Shown one piece after another: positions 18,999-28,234 of a stretch of 64,000 nucleotides of DNA. A program made the position numbers and the translations under genes. The notes below the pieces were generated by a model. That model made no database searches. It worked only from the letters and a program-made list of their open reading frames with translations, and was not told where the DNA came from. This DNA comes from Methylococcus sp. Mc7 (GTDB lineage: Bacteria; Pseudomonadota; Gammaproteobacteria; Methylococcales; Methylococcaceae), in contig NZ_CP079095.1 of assembly GCF_019285515.1 (NCBI RefSeq), positions 248,001 to 312,000 on the forward strand. Reading direction: 5' to 3'. Every line of letters begins with the position of its first letter. The stretch's first letter is position 1.

Positions 18999-19745
18999 AT
19001 GGAAGAAAACTCCTCACCCAATCCCAAGCGTCGGCGCGGCATCTACCTGCTGCCCAACCTCTTTACCACCGCCGCGCTCTTCGCCGGCTTCTACGCCATC
19101 ACCGCGGCGCTCAACCAGCGCTTCGAGCTGGCCGCGATTTCGATCTTCGTCGCCATGATCCTGGACGGCATGGACGGCCGGGTCGCCCGGATGACCAACA
19201 CCCAGAGCGCGTTCGGAGCGGAATACGACAGCATGGCCGACATGATCTCATTCGGGGCCGCGCCCGCCCTGGTGGTCTACATCTGGTCGCTGTCCACCCT
19301 GGGCAAGCTCGGCTGGGTCGCCGCGTTCGTCCATACCGCCGGCGGCGCGCTGCGCCTGGCCCGCTTCAACACCCAGATCGCCACCGCCGACAAGCGCTAT
19401 TTCCAGGGTCTGCCCAGCCCCTCCGCCGCCGCCATCCTGGCCGGCTTCGTCTGGTTCTCGGTGGACCAGGGCCTGAGCGGCGAGACCATGCGCTACATCG
19501 CCCTGGGGCTATCCATCGCCACCGGGCTGTCGATGGTCAGCAACTTCCGCTACTACAGTTTCAAGGACGTCGACCTGCGCGGGCGCGTGCCCTTCGTCAA
19601 CGCCATCTTCGTGATGCTGATCTTCGCGGTGCTGTTTTCCAACCCGCCGCTGGTGCTGTTCCTGTTCTTCGGCGCCTATGCCCTGTCGGGCCCCGCCTTG
19701 ACGCTGGCCCTGCTGAAACGGCGGCGCGGCGAGCGGCGCGCCTGA
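18999..19745 (+). CDS. pssA: CDP-diacylglycerol-serine O-phosphatidyltransferase
   Basis: Makes phosphatidylserine from CDP-diacylglycerol and serine at the inner membrane, the route to phosphatidylethanolamine. The CDP-alcohol phosphotransferase signature is complete: DG..AR, eight residues, G, three, D, three, D (DGRVAR ... GAEYDSMAD). The 248 residues carry several membrane helices. The order ilvC-pssA-leuA is common in proteobacteria. Confidence 0.92.
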   Translation: MEENSSPNPKRRRGIYLLPNLFTTAALFAGFYAITAALNQRFELAAISIFVAMILDGMDGRVARMTNTQSAFGAEYDSMADMISFGAAPALVVYIWSLSTLGKLGWVAAFVHTAGGALRLARFNTQIATADKRYFQGLPSPSAAAILAGFVWFSVDQGLSGETMRYIALGLSIATGLSMVSNFRYYSFKDVDLRGRVPFVNAIFVMLIFAVLFSNPPLVLFLFFGAYALSGPALTLALLKRRRGERRA

Positions 19746-19791
19746 AGGCGTCCATTGGCAAGCCGGCCGGGGCTGTGTATATTCCAAGCCA

Positions 19792-19905
19792 ATGAAACGC
19801 ATCATGTCGAACCTGCCCCCCTTCCGCTTCGATGCCGCACCGGCTGCCGGTGCCAAGGCACCCGTCCTGTCGTCTTTCGGTCTTCTCCGCCTGCTCCTGC
19901 CCTGA
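19792..19905 (+). promoter_or_regulatory. leuL: Candidate leucine leader peptide upstream of leuA
   Basis: A 37-codon frame (ATG 19792; an internal ATG at 19804) ends with FGLLRLLLP and a stop, that is five leucine codons in the last seven. It lies 101 bases before leuA in an otherwise gene-free stretch. A small hairpin (CTGCCC/GGGCAG) spans its stop codon. Ribosome pausing at the Leu codons when leucyl-tRNA is low would fit attenuation of leuA. No strong ribosome site or U-tract terminator is visible, so the mechanism is inferred. Confidence 0.55.
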
Positions 19906-20006
19906 GGGGCAGAACGCGCGAACCTTTTCGATATACCCCCCAATATTTCCGGACGCACAAAACCGGCCGTCCGCATCGAACCGGCGGCCCTGAGCGGAGT
20001 TTCGCC

Positions 20007-21551
20007 ATGCACGACAAACTGATCATTTTCGACACCACCTTGCGCGACGGGGAGCAGAGCCCCGGCGCGTCCATGACCCGCGATGAGAAGGTCCGCATCG
20101 CCCGGGCGCTGGAGCGCCTGAAGGTCGACGTCATCGAGGCGGGCTTTCCCGCCGCCAGCCCCGGCGATTTCGAAGCCGTCCAGGCCGTCGCCCGGACCAT
20201 CAAGGACAGCCGCGTGTGCGGCCTGGCCCGCGCCCTCGACCGCGACATCGACCGCGCTGGCGAAGCCCTGAAGGACGCCCAGCGCGCCCGCATCCACACC
20301 TTCATCGCTACCTCCCCCATCCACATGCGGCACAAGCTGCAGATGTCGCCCGACCAGGTGGTGGAATACGCAGTGAAGGCCGTCAAGCGCGCCCGCCAGT
20401 ACACCGACGACGTGGAATTCTCGCCCGAGGACGCGGGACGCTCCGAGGAGGACTTCCTCTGCCGCATCCTGGAAGCCGTGATCGATGCCGGCGCGACCAC
20501 CCTGAACATCCCCGACACCGTAGGCTATGCTTTCCCCGAGCAGTTCGGCCGCATGATCGGCCACTTGATCGAGCGGATTCCGAACTCCGACAAGGCCGTG
20601 TTCTCGGTCCATTGCCACAACGACCTGGGGCTCGCGGTCGCCAATTCGCTGGCCGCCGTGCTGCACGGCGCGCGCCAGGTGGAATGCACCATCAACGGCC
20701 TGGGCGAGCGGGCCGGCAACGCCGCGCTGGAAGAGATCGTCATGGCGGTGCGTACCCGCAAGGACATCTTCCCCTGCCACAGCGACATCGACACCCGGGA
20801 AATCGTCGCCTGTTCCAAGCTGGTGTCCAGCATCACCGGCTTCCCGATCCAGCCCAACAAGGCCATCGTCGGCGCCAACGCCTTCGCCCACGAGTCCGGC
20901 ATCCACCAGGATGGCGTGCTCAAGAGCCGGGAAACCTACGAGATCATGAGCGCCGAGGACGTGGGCTGGAGCGCCAACCGCATGGTGCTGGGCAAGCACT
21001 CCGGCCGCAACGCGTTCCGCACCCGGATGCAGGAACTCGGCATCGAATTCGCCTCGGAAGAGGAGCTGAATTCGGTGTTCCAGCGCTTCAAGGTGCTGGC
21101 CGACAAGAAGCACGAGATCTTCGACGAGGACCTCCAGGCCCTCATCACCGAAGCGGGCACCGAAGCCGAGGACGAACGGGTCAAGCTGGTCGCGTTGCGG
21201 GTCTGCTCGGAAACCGGCGAGATTCCCCACGCCCAGGTGACCATCAAGGTCGACAACGAGGAGCGCACCGGCGCATCGAGCGGCGGCGGGGCTGTGGACG
21301 CCAGCCTCAAGGCCATCGAATCGCTGCTGCACACCAACACCGCGCTGACGCTGTACTCGGTCAACAACATCACCAGCGGCACCGACGCCCAGGGCGAGGT
21401 CACCGTGCGACTCGAGAAAGGCGGGCGCATCGTCAACGGCCAGGGCGCCGACACCGACATCGTGATCGCCTCGGCCAAGGCCTATATCAACGCGGTGAAC
21501 AAGCTGCTGGCGCCCATCCAGCGTACCCACCCGCAAGTCGGGGATGTCTGA
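20007..21551 (+). CDS. leuA: 2-isopropylmalate synthase
   Basis: Condenses acetyl-CoA with 2-oxoisovalerate, the first committed step to leucine. The 514 residues carry the catalytic barrel ([33 protein letters not shown], with metal-binding His and Asn; [11 protein letters not shown]) and the C-terminal leucine-sensing regulatory domain. ATG 20007 gives the conserved N-terminus; the upstream open frame overlaps the leader region and is not used. Confidence 0.96.
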   Translation: MHDKLIIFDTTLRDGEQSPGASMTRDEKVRIARALERLKVDVIEAGFPAASPGDFEAVQAVARTIKDSRVCGLARALDRDIDRAGEALKDAQRARIHTFIATSPIHMRHKLQMSPDQVVEYAVKAVKRARQYTDDVEFSPEDAGRSEEDFLCRILEAVIDAGATTLNIPDTVGYAFPEQFGRMIGHLIERIPNSDKAVFSVHCHNDLGLAVANSLAAVLHGARQVECTINGLGERAGNAALEEIVMAVRTRKDIFPCHSDIDTREIVACSKLVSSITGFPIQPNKAIVGANAFAHESGIHQDGVLKSRETYEIMSAEDVGWSANRMVLGKHSGRNAFRTRMQELGIEFASEEELNSVFQRFKVLADKKHEIFDEDLQALITEAGTEAEDERVKLVALRVCSETGEIPHAQVTIKVDNEERTGASSGGGAVDASLKAIESLLHTNTALTLYSVNNITSGTDAQGEVTVRLEKGGRIVNGQGADTDIVIASAKAYINAVNKLLAPIQRTHPQVGDV

Positions 21552-22278
21552 GGAACCTGACCTGAAAGAGCGGCTCCGCCTCCAGTACCTGGACGCCATG
21601 GGCATCCCGGTCTGGAAGCTGCGGCGCCCGCCGGCCGAGCAGAGCGCGGAGTCGGCTCCCCCGCTGGCGGCGACCGAATGCGAACGGGAAATGCCGGTCC
21701 GGGAATCGCCCGTTTCCAAAACTCCGGCAACGGACGATTGGGACAGCCTCGCGGCGGAAGTCTCCGCCTGCACCCGTTGCGAACTGCATTGCACCCGCAC
21801 CCAGACCGTGTTCGGCGTCGGCAACCGCCAGGCCACCTGGATGGTGATCGGCGAAGCCCCCGGCGAACAGGAAGACCTGCAGGGCGAACCCTTCGTCGGC
21901 CGCGCCGGCCAACTGCTCAACGAGATGCTGCGGGCCATCGGCTTGAAGCGCGAAGACGTCTACATCGCCAACATCCTCAAATGCCGCCCGCCGCGCAACC
22001 GTGACCCCAAGCCGGAAGAGGCCGCTGCCTGCGAAAGCTATCTCAAGCGCCAGATCGCGCTGATCAGGCCCCGCATCATCCTTGCCGCGGGCCGCATCGC
22101 CGCGCAGAATCTGCTGAAAACCACCGAAGCGATCGGCAAGCTGCGGGGACGGGTGCACCAGTACGAAGGCATCCCGCTGGTCATCACCTACCACCCCGCT
22201 TATCTGCTGCGCGCCCCCCTGGAGAAGCGCAAGGCCTGGCAGGATCTGCTGCTGGCCCTCGAAACCCTGAACAAGTGA
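21544..22278 (+). CDS. Family 4-type uracil-DNA glycosylase (Fe-S)
   Basis: Removes uracil from DNA. After a variable N-terminal region the core begins with the iron-sulfur cysteines CTRCELHC, then the active-site motif [37 protein letters not shown] with another cluster Cys, and the C-terminal YHPAYLLR motif. The 244-residue length is normal for the group with an N-terminal extension ([14 protein letters not shown]). It overlaps the leuA end by 8 bases. Confidence 0.88.
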   Translation: MSEEPDLKERLRLQYLDAMGIPVWKLRRPPAEQSAESAPPLAATECEREMPVRESPVSKTPATDDWDSLAAEVSACTRCELHCTRTQTVFGVGNRQATWMVIGEAPGEQEDLQGEPFVGRAGQLLNEMLRAIGLKREDVYIANILKCRPPRNRDPKPEEAAACESYLKRQIALIRPRIILAAGRIAAQNLLKTTEAIGKLRGRVHQYEGIPLVITYHPAYLLRAPLEKRKAWQDLLLALETLNK

Positions 22279-22302
22279 CAAGTCCCATTATCGAGCTGAA
22301 CC

Positions 22303-22839
22303 ATGGCCAGCCTGTTCGACCAGATCAAGAAGTGGATGAGCTACGACGCCGAAACCGAGTTCTACTACAAGCACAACCCCAGCCTGGCAGAACAGGCGGA
22401 ATATCTGCTGCGGCCGATGAAGAAGATCGACCTCGGGACCGTCATCGCCATCGAGAAGAGCGCCTACGAGTTTCCCTGGGAGCCGCCGACCTTCCGCGAC
22501 TGCCTCAACGTGAACTACGGCTGCTTCGTCGGCGAAAAGGCCGGGCGGATCGTCAGCTACGGCATCGTCTCGGCCGGCGCCGGCGAGTCGCACATCCTCA
22601 ACCTGTGCGTCGCCCCGCACATCCAGGGCAAGGGCTACGGCCGCGTCATGCTCGAACACCTGATCGAGGAAGCCAGGAGGCGCGCCGCCGAAGTCGTCTT
22701 CCTGGAAGTGCGCCCCACCAACCACAACGCCATCAAGCTCTACCGCAGCCTCGACTTCAACGAAGTCGGCACCCGGAAGGGTTACTACCCGGCGCGCAAC
22801 GGCCGCGAGGACGCCCTGGTCATGGCGCGGATGCTTTAG
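22303..22839 (+). CDS. rimI: Ribosomal protein S18 alanine N-acetyltransferase RimI
   Basis: A GNAT-fold acetyltransferase of 178 residues. The acetyl-CoA loop VAPHIQGKGYGRVML, the RPTNHNAIKLYRSLDF helix and the GYYPARNGREDALVM ending are typical of RimI, which acetylates the N-terminus of S18. An unusual N-terminal extension of about 35 residues (FDQIKKWMSYDAETEFYYKHN) precedes the domain. Its last 8 codons lie in a 27-base segment that is repeated after a short inserted element. Confidence 0.85.
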   Translation: MASLFDQIKKWMSYDAETEFYYKHNPSLAEQAEYLLRPMKKIDLGTVIAIEKSAYEFPWEPPTFRDCLNVNYGCFVGEKAGRIVSYGIVSAGAGESHILNLCVAPHIQGKGYGRVMLEHLIEEARRRAAEVVFLEVRPTNHNAIKLYRSLDFNEVGTRKGYYPARNGREDALVMARML

Positions 22840-22990
22840 CCGCTCCCTCTGAGCCCGGGGTGAAGGAGAGGAGCGAGGGTGCCCGACCAGCGGGTAGGGC
22901 GGAACCGTCTTTTCGGGTTCCGCCAGATGCGGCGGATCGCCTGCCGGCATCCGCCCTACGGGACTGGTCATGGCGCGGATGCTTTAGCCG
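22816..22990. repeat. 27-base direct duplication flanking a 121-bp palindromic element
   Basis: 22816-22842 (the end of rimI) is repeated exactly at 22964-22990 (the end of the opposite kinase gene). The 121 bases between hold REP-like sequence, including 22883-22924, which nearly matches 584-625, and a second palindrome (GGCGGAT...ATCCGCC type). The repeat looks like the scar of an insertion at a point where the two convergent genes once overlapped. Confidence 0.7.
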
Positions 22991-24365
22991 ACAAAGGCAG
23001 CTCCACGACGACCCGCAAACCCGGAGAGCAGTTTTCCGCCCGGACCCTACCGCCGCACATCTCGACCGCCCGCCTGGCGATGGCCAGCCCCAGCCCGCTT
23101 CCGCCCTGCGCCCGTCCCGATTCCAAAGCTTCCGGAATCCGGAAGAACGGCTCGAATATCGACGCCAGGTGCTCCTCGGGGACACCGGGGCCGCGGTCGC
23201 GCACCTCGATCACCGCGCGGCTTCCGGCCACGCACTGCCGCACTTCCACTTCCCCGGCTGCCGGCGCATGGCGTATGCCGTTGCGGACGATGTTTTCCAG
23301 CGCGCTGGCCAGCACCGGCTCGGCGGCATCGATCCAGCAGGTTTCACTGTGCGCAAGATGCACCCGCTTGCCGGCGGCGCGCGCCTCGAAGTCCGCATCG
23401 TCCACCAACTGCGCGAGCAGCCCCGACAATTCCAGCGGCCCGGCGCCCGCTCCTGCCGCGCCATCGTTCAGCCGCGACCATTGAAGAATCTGGCCGATCA
23501 GCCCATCGAGCCGCGAGATTTCCTGTTCGATCCGCTCGTGCTCGCCGTCCGCACCGCCAGCCCCTTTCCGGCGCGCCAGCCCGAGGGCGATGGACATCCG
23601 CGTCAAAGGCGAACGCAGCTCGTGGGACACATCGCGCAGCAGCCGCTGCTGGGCGCTGACCAGACGGTTCAGGCGCTCGGCCATCCGGTTGAAATCCTGC
23701 CCCAATTGGCCGATCTCGTCCCGCCGGGAGACCACGACGGCGGAAACCGCCGTGTCCAGTTGGCCTTCGTTGATACGCCGGACCGCGGCCCGCAGCTCGC
23801 GGATCGGTGCCACCAGATAAGCGGTCAGGATGAAACACAGCGCGCCGCTCACCGCCAGCAGCACCAGAAACACCGAAGGCTCATGTGAAATCAGCCGCCA
23901 CAGCTTGTGCAGCACATGGGTCGGCTTGGACTTGACCAGATAGGCCAGGTATTCCGCACCCTCGCGCTCGAGCCGGTACGGCCCCAGCAAAACCTGCCCG
24001 TCCCGGACCGCGATGCGGTATTCCGTGGCGTCGCGGGTTTCCCGAAAGAAATCCCGCAGACTCCCCGGAGGCTCGCGCACGCCGAGCGCCCGGCCGGCCT
24101 CGTCGAAAACGTGGAGGGTATTGCGAAAGCCGCGCGACGCATGCCAGGAGGTCAGCGTGTCCAGCGCCTCGAACCGGTCCCCCGGCAACCGCTCCAGCAC
24201 CCGCCCCACCGTCTCCAACTCGCCGAACAGCGCCTGGCGTTCCGGCAGGATATCGGCCGGATCGACCAGCACGGAGAGCGCAAACGTCAGCGACATCATG
24301 ACGCTGACCATGCTCAGCCAGAACCAGAAGAAGATTTTCCAGAACAACCGGTTATGCCGGAACAT
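22968..24365 (-). CDS. Sensor histidine kinase, CpxA-like
   Basis: 465 residues: a membrane segment near the N-terminus (IFFWFWLSMVSVMMSLTFALSVL), a periplasmic domain of about 130 residues, a second membrane helix (VFLVLLAVSGALCFILTAYLV), a HAMP linker, the phospho-acceptor His in DVSHELRSPLTRM, and the ATPase motifs (N box ENIVRNGIRHA; G1 DRGPGVP; G2 GGSGLGLAI). Its start overlaps the response regulator end by 14 bases. The final residues KASAP come from the duplicated 27-base segment, so the C-terminus may have been altered by the insertion. Confidence 0.9.
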   Translation of the reverse strand: MFRHNRLFWKIFFWFWLSMVSVMMSLTFALSVLVDPADILPERQALFGELETVGRVLERLPGDRFEALDTLTSWHASRGFRNTLHVFDEAGRALGVREPPGSLRDFFRETRDATEYRIAVRDGQVLLGPYRLEREGAEYLAYLVKSKPTHVLHKLWRLISHEPSVFLVLLAVSGALCFILTAYLVAPIRELRAAVRRINEGQLDTAVSAVVVSRRDEIGQLGQDFNRMAERLNRLVSAQQRLLRDVSHELRSPLTRMSIALGLARRKGAGGADGEHERIEQEISRLDGLIGQILQWSRLNDGAAGAGAGPLELSGLLAQLVDDADFEARAAGKRVHLAHSETCWIDAAEPVLASALENIVRNGIRHAPAAGEVEVRQCVAGSRAVIEVRDRGPGVPEEHLASIFEPFFRIPEALESGRAQGGSGLGLAIARRAVEMCGGRVRAENCSPGLRVVVELPLSAKASAP

Positions 24366-25068
24366 CGTTACGGCCCGATGGCGTGTCGATGTAGAAATAG
24401 CCGGAGCCGCGCACCGTGCGGATCCGTGGGCTGCCGTCCGGCTTCTCGCCCAGCTTGCGGCGCAGATTGCTCACGTGCATGTCGATGGCGCGGTCGAAAG
24501 GCGCCAGGCGCCGGTGCAGCACGATCCGCGTCAGCTCGTCGCGCCCGACCAGCGTGCCCGGATTCTCCGCCAGCGTCTTGAGCAGCAGGAACTCCGCGGC
24601 GGTCAATTCCACCGGCACGCCGCCGCGCCGGACTTCCCGGTTCGCCGGATTGATCGACAAGTCGTCGATTTCGAGAACTCTCGTTCCCGAAGCCGGCCAC
24701 GAATCCGGATCGGTACGCCGCAGGATCGCCTTGATCCGCGCGACCAGCTCACGGTGATTGAACGGCTTGGGAAGGTAATCGTCCGCGCCGATTTCCAGGC
24801 CCACGACCCGGTCGAAATCGTCCCCGCGGGCGGTGAGCATCAGCACCGGCAGGGACGATTCCTGCCGGATGCGCTTCAGCACCTCGAAGCCGTTGAGGCG
24901 GGGCAGGGTCACGTCCAGCAGCGCCAGCCGGTACCGGCCGCTGAGCGCCGCCGCCAGACCGGCCTCGCCATCGTGCGCGGCTTCCACCGCATAGCCCTCC
25001 AGGGCGAGGTACTCGCTGAGCAGCTCGCACAGCGCGGTGTCGTCGTCGATGAGCAGCAATCGGGTCAT
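24352..25068 (-). CDS. OmpR-family response regulator, CpxR-like
   Basis: 238 residues: a receiver domain with Asp52 as the phosphorylation site (LALLDVTLP), acidic residues DDD at 8-10, Lys101 in YLPKPF, and a C-terminal winged helix (LTAAEFLLLKTLAENPG ... DMHVSNLRRKLG ... IRTVRGSGYFY). It is paired with the kinase downstream. The Spy/CpxP-like gene 259 bases upstream on the same strand suggests an envelope-stress system of the Cpx type. Confidence 0.92.
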   Translation of the reverse strand: MTRLLLIDDDTALCELLSEYLALEGYAVEAAHDGEAGLAAALSGRYRLALLDVTLPRLNGFEVLKRIRQESSLPVLMLTARGDDFDRVVGLEIGADDYLPKPFNHRELVARIKAILRRTDPDSWPASGTRVLEIDDLSINPANREVRRGGVPVELTAAEFLLLKTLAENPGTLVGRDELTRIVLHRRLAPFDRAIDMHVSNLRRKLGEKPDGSPRIRTVRGSGYFYIDTPSGRNDVPA

Positions 25069-25327
25069 AGAGCCGGTTCGAAGTAGGGGCTATCTTGAAG
25101 CTGGCGCCATTGAGAAGGGGAAAGGCCGCAAACCCTCATCCCCCGCCCTAGTCATACCGGGCTATCCTGCCCGGCACCCTTCGGGTAAATGCAAATCTGC
25201 TCCGGACAGATTTGTCCCATAGGGAGAAAGGGCAGCTCCCTCTCCCTGTGGGAGAGGGCCGGGGTGAGGGAAGACGACGGTCAGCACAACATCGAGCGCC
25301 AATCCTACGCCGCCGCCCTGACAGAAA
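25069..25327. repeat. Intergenic stretch with palindromic repeats
   Basis: No gene seen. It holds a CCGGGC/GCCCGG palindrome near 25157-25174, an AAATCTG/CAGATTT palindrome at 25193-25213, and CCCTCTCCCTGTGGGAGAGG near 25230-25250. The last resembles the motif in the element inserted in cobE. The promoter of the response regulator gene should also lie here. Confidence 0.5.
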
Positions 25328-25666
25328 TCAGGGAGACGAAGACTTGGCCGGCTCCGTCTCCCAACCCCGCTGATGGCGCGCCCGGCGTTCCTCCGCCATC
25401 TTATCCAATTTCTCCCCCTGCTCCTTGCTCAAGACCGCCTTCAAGCGGCTGCGCACCTGTTCGTGCAGCGCCCGCTTCTGCTCGTGCAGCGCCTTCCGCT
25501 GCGGCTCGAATTCCTCCAGAATCTTGCGCACCTGCTCGGTCTGCTCGGGATTGAGCTTGAGCTCCTTTTTCATGTGCTCCAGGCGTTCACCGGGATCGCG
25601 CTCGGCGAAGGCCGGCTGGGCGGCGAGAGCAACAGCCAGTGCAAGGGTTTTGATCGCGGTTTTCAT
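25328..25666 (-). CDS. Spy/CpxP-like periplasmic protein
   Basis: 112 residues with a cleavable signal peptide (MKTAIKTLALAVALAAQPAFA). A helical, charged mature part contains LNPEQTEQVRKIL and LSKEQGEKLDKM, the repeated L-x-x-x-Q pattern of the Spy/CpxP/heavy-metal-sensor family. Such proteins act as periplasmic chaperones and inhibit their partner kinase. It lies just upstream of the CpxRA-like pair and is likely its target and modulator. ATG 25666 is chosen because it begins the signal peptide. Confidence 0.8.
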   Translation of the reverse strand: MKTAIKTLALAVALAAQPAFAERDPGERLEHMKKELKLNPEQTEQVRKILEEFEPQRKALHEQKRALHEQVRSRLKAVLSKEQGEKLDKMAEERRARHQRGWETEPAKSSSP

Positions 25667-25854
25667 GACGGACCTCGTGAATTGAAAAGAAATGCGGACA
25701 TGCGTCGGCATGTACGGGGCCAGTCTAGGCTGGGAAAGCTTGGGAAGATCGCTGGCGTGTGTAAAGATTCGGTAAGCGAGCAACCTCGTCGCTGCGTCCC
25801 GGACGAGCGCTCGGAATGTTAAATTTATCAACGCACTATGTGGAGGAAGACATC

Positions 25855-26031
25855 ATGTCCGGATTCTTGCGCAATCTGGGGCGGCAAGTCGCACCTTTTG
25901 CCCTGGCCGTCATCGCCGCGGCCAGCACCTTATTCGTCATGATCGGCAGCCTGCTGATGGCACCGCTCATACTCGCCGGGTTCTGGCTCAACAATTATCT
26001 GATGCGTGAAGAAGGGGTTGTTGCGGGGTAG
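25855..26031 (+). CDS. Small membrane protein of unknown function
   Basis: 58 residues starting at ATG 25855 behind GGAGGAAG, which decides this start over an ATG at 25816. One long or two short hydrophobic segments (FALAVIAAASTLFVMIG and LLMAPLILAGFWLNNYL) are visible. No family is recognised. It is divergent from the Spy/CpxP-like gene. 26032-26196 downstream holds no gene. Confidence 0.55.
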   Translation: MSGFLRNLGRQVAPFALAVIAAASTLFVMIGSLLMAPLILAGFWLNNYLMREEGVVAG

Positions 26032-26196
26032 CTCAGCGAACTACCTTCGTCTCCTCCGCATCGGACCATCCAAGACCGTCTTACCCCTTTGCCGTGCCAA
26101 AGGCGATGAAAGAGGACAATGGGTTGAGTTACTGAAACTGCCGTAACACCTTTATTAAACCGCCGGCCCGGGCTTTTTCAAGCCCATCGGCTTGAA

Positions 26197-26544
26197 CTAT
26201 TTGTTAGCGCTCTCTCGACGCGGAATGCTTGCGTTAATTGTTGACGCCTGTGCGCCAAGTAAGTCTTGATGCAAGAGTAGTTCGACGACATCAAGTACGA
26301 ATGTGACGGTTTCAGGAGGTGGGTTGAAGCCCCGATGCGCAGCAGCATGCCCAGCTTCGAGAGCGGGCTCGATTTGAAGAACCTGAGCGGCCGACAAAAA
26401 CCCTAGGCTTACGAGCTTCTCAAGCTTATCCTTAAATGTCCCGGAATCACCGACCTTTTTTACCATGTAGGTATCGAGAAGCGCCCTAAGGCCCATCATT
26501 GTGAGCGAGAAGGACTCCGCGTGTAGCGCTGTGTATATTTCTAT
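26197..26544 (-). pseudogene. DUF4145-domain gene, 3' part, cut by the IS element
   Basis: The frame reads EIYTALHAESFSLTMMGLRA, LLDTYMVKK, KLEKLVSLGFLSAAQ and EAGHAAAHRGFNPPPE, the helical C-terminal half of DUF4145. It continues in frame from the 5' part at 28235-28562 once the insertion and one 7-base duplicate are removed. DUF4145 is known mainly from defence loci and restriction subunits; the function of this stand-alone form is unknown. Confidence 0.85.
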
Positions 26545-28234
26545 CCTGAATCCGTGTTCCCCTCGGCTTACACCTTCCCATCGGGCCTGAACGCATGAAT
26601 TTCGAGCGCTCTCCCTTGGGATTTGCCCTCGCTACCGGCGATCCGGGGAACGTTCGACCGGGGTTTCGGGGCCAATCTGCTTGGCGTGCGCTTATCGTCA
26701 GCTCATTTTCCGCTCCATGCGCGAGACTGTCCCTTCCGGGGTTCCGGAATCAGGGATTCGAGGCGTGCGGCAGGCATTTCCCGTCATCCGGACGCCGCCG
26801 CCCACAGCCGATTCTGAAGCATCACGAACACGGCTACGTTTGCCGCCACGCCACGGCCGAAATCGAGGATCAGCCGGCGGGCATGGGCGACGAACTTCGC
26901 CGCCCGGTACATGATCTCCTGTAGCACGGTCCGGATGCGGCGGCGCTTGGCCGGATGACGGATCGGCGCAATCTCGCCGGTCAGGCCGATCTGTCCCAAG
27001 AGACGCAGGCAGTTGTAGGCGAAGGCCGCCAGATGCAGGATCACGTCGTTGGTGTCGAACTTGCCCGAGGGCAGCCGCTCCAGATCAAGGTCGGTCTTGA
27101 ACTCGGAGTGGAACTGCTCATGCATGCCGTGGTGCTGGTAGAGTTCGATCACTTCCTCGGCGGAACAGGAGAGCGTCGTCCACCAGCCTTCCAGTTCGAC
27201 CTCCGGGGCCAGCAGGTGTTGGCCCTTCTTGTCGATGGTGCGCTCGGTCACCTGGGCGACCAGGCGGAAGGAGCGCTTCTCCTTGTGCCAGGCGCGTTCC
27301 ACTTCCAACGACAGCAACGCAACCCGCTTGCCTGGACGAGCCTCGGCAAAGGCGCCCGCCTCCTCGGCGCGCTTGACCCAGTCCCCCTTGTCCTGCTTGC
27401 GGGGGTTCCACTTGCAGATGAAGTCGAGGCTTCGCCCCAGCGCGGCTTGCCGGTCTCGCTCCGCGGCCTTGGCGAACAGAAGCTGTGCGCCGTCGAAACC
27501 GCTGTCCTCGCGCAGCAGCACGGGCTGATCCGGTTTGACCAGGCGTTCGATGCGCGGAAACAGCCGCTCGTAGAAGTAGTGCGTCTCGAACGCCGAGTGG
27601 CGGGACCCTGGCCTCAGTTCCAGCCCGGTGTTCCAGCCTTCGTTGCCGAGATAGGCGGCAATCGGCGTGTAACCGTCGAAGCCCTGATAGGTGCGCGACA
27701 CCGCTTCCTTCTTCGTGCCACTATTGTCCATGGCGAAGGTATCGATGTCGCAGCAGACATAGCCCTTGTGCGGCGTGATCGGCGCCTCGGTTCGCTCCAG
27801 CAGCCTCAGGGAAAGCTCATCGGCCAGATCGCGGATGGCTTCCGCCTTGGCATTCAGACGCTGGCGCAGCCACACGGCTCCGGGCACCTTCGTCAGCCCC
27901 AGCGACTCCTTGAAGAAGCGATCATTCCGGAATGGCTCGATGGCTTCGAAGTCGCTCTTGCCCAGACTCAACAGCCCGACCACGCTCTTGACGATGTCCG
28001 AGGTACGCATGCCTTGCGACACCGGGATCTTCGGGTCAATGACCGCCTCCACCTGCGCCGCCTGGCAGCACTGGCCAATCAGCGCCAGGCCGGAATACGA
28101 GGTCAGTTGCAGCTTGCTGGATTGCTTGACTTCAAAGCGCGGCATGATCAAATGGGTGACATCGAAAATGGGCTAATTATACAATGGATTCAATATGTTA
28201 TGAATTATTTAGAGGGTGGGAGCACGGATTCAGG
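26545..28234 (-). mobile_element. Complete IS1380-family insertion sequence (1690 bp)
   Basis: The ends are 17-base inverted repeats with one mismatch: CCTGAATCCGTGTTCCC at 26545-26561 and its counterpart at 28218-28234. TTTCTAT occurs directly outside each end (26538-26544 and 28235-28241) as a target duplication. IS1380 elements usually duplicate 4-5 bases, so 7 is a little long. One intact transposase gene lies inside. The insertion splits a DUF4145 gene. Confidence 0.9.
26784..28145 (-). CDS. IS1380-family DDE transposase
   Basis: 453 residues, intact. The catalytic acidic residues sit in CDIDTFAMDNSG, LLREDSGFDG and the Glu of HEQFHSEFKTDLDLERLPSG, the last with the YQHHGMHEQFH context of IS1380. 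The C-terminal part (LAAFAYNCLRLLGQIGL) is also typical. ATG 28145 is chosen over a TTG two codons upstream. With good ends on both sides the element may still be able to move. Confidence 0.92.
   Translation of the reverse strand: MPRFEVKQSSKLQLTSYSGLALIGQCCQAAQVEAVIDPKIPVSQGMRTSDIVKSVVGLLSLGKSDFEAIEPFRNDRFFKESLGLTKVPGAVWLRQRLNAKAEAIRDLADELSLRLLERTEAPITPHKGYVCCDIDTFAMDNSGTKKEAVSRTYQGFDGYTPIAAYLGNEGWNTGLELRPGSRHSAFETHYFYERLFPRIERLVKPDQPVLLREDSGFDGAQLLFAKAAERDRQAALGRSLDFICKWNPRKQDKGDWVKRAEEAGAFAEARPGKRVALLSLEVERAWHKEKRSFRLVAQVTERTIDKKGQHLLAPEVELEGWWTTLSCSAEEVIELYQHHGMHEQFHSEFKTDLDLERLPSGKFDTNDVILHLAAFAYNCLRLLGQIGLTGEIAPIRHPAKRRRIRTVLQEIMYRAAKFVAHARRLILDFGRGVAANVAVFVMLQNRLWAAASG

Noticed and set aside
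19509-21938. 809-residue open frame on the minus strand opposite leuA
   Set aside because: It crosses pssA, leuA and the glycosylase gene, all of which are clear genes on the plus strand; it is a codon-bias artefact.
22275-23888. 537-residue plus-strand open frame
   Set aside because: It overlaps rimI and the histidine kinase out of frame, and its translation is Arg/Pro-rich without motifs.
26595-26924. Open frame near the left end of the IS element as a passenger gene
   Set aside because: It overlaps the transposase end, has no good ribosome site and shows no motifs; it is non-coding sequence within the element.
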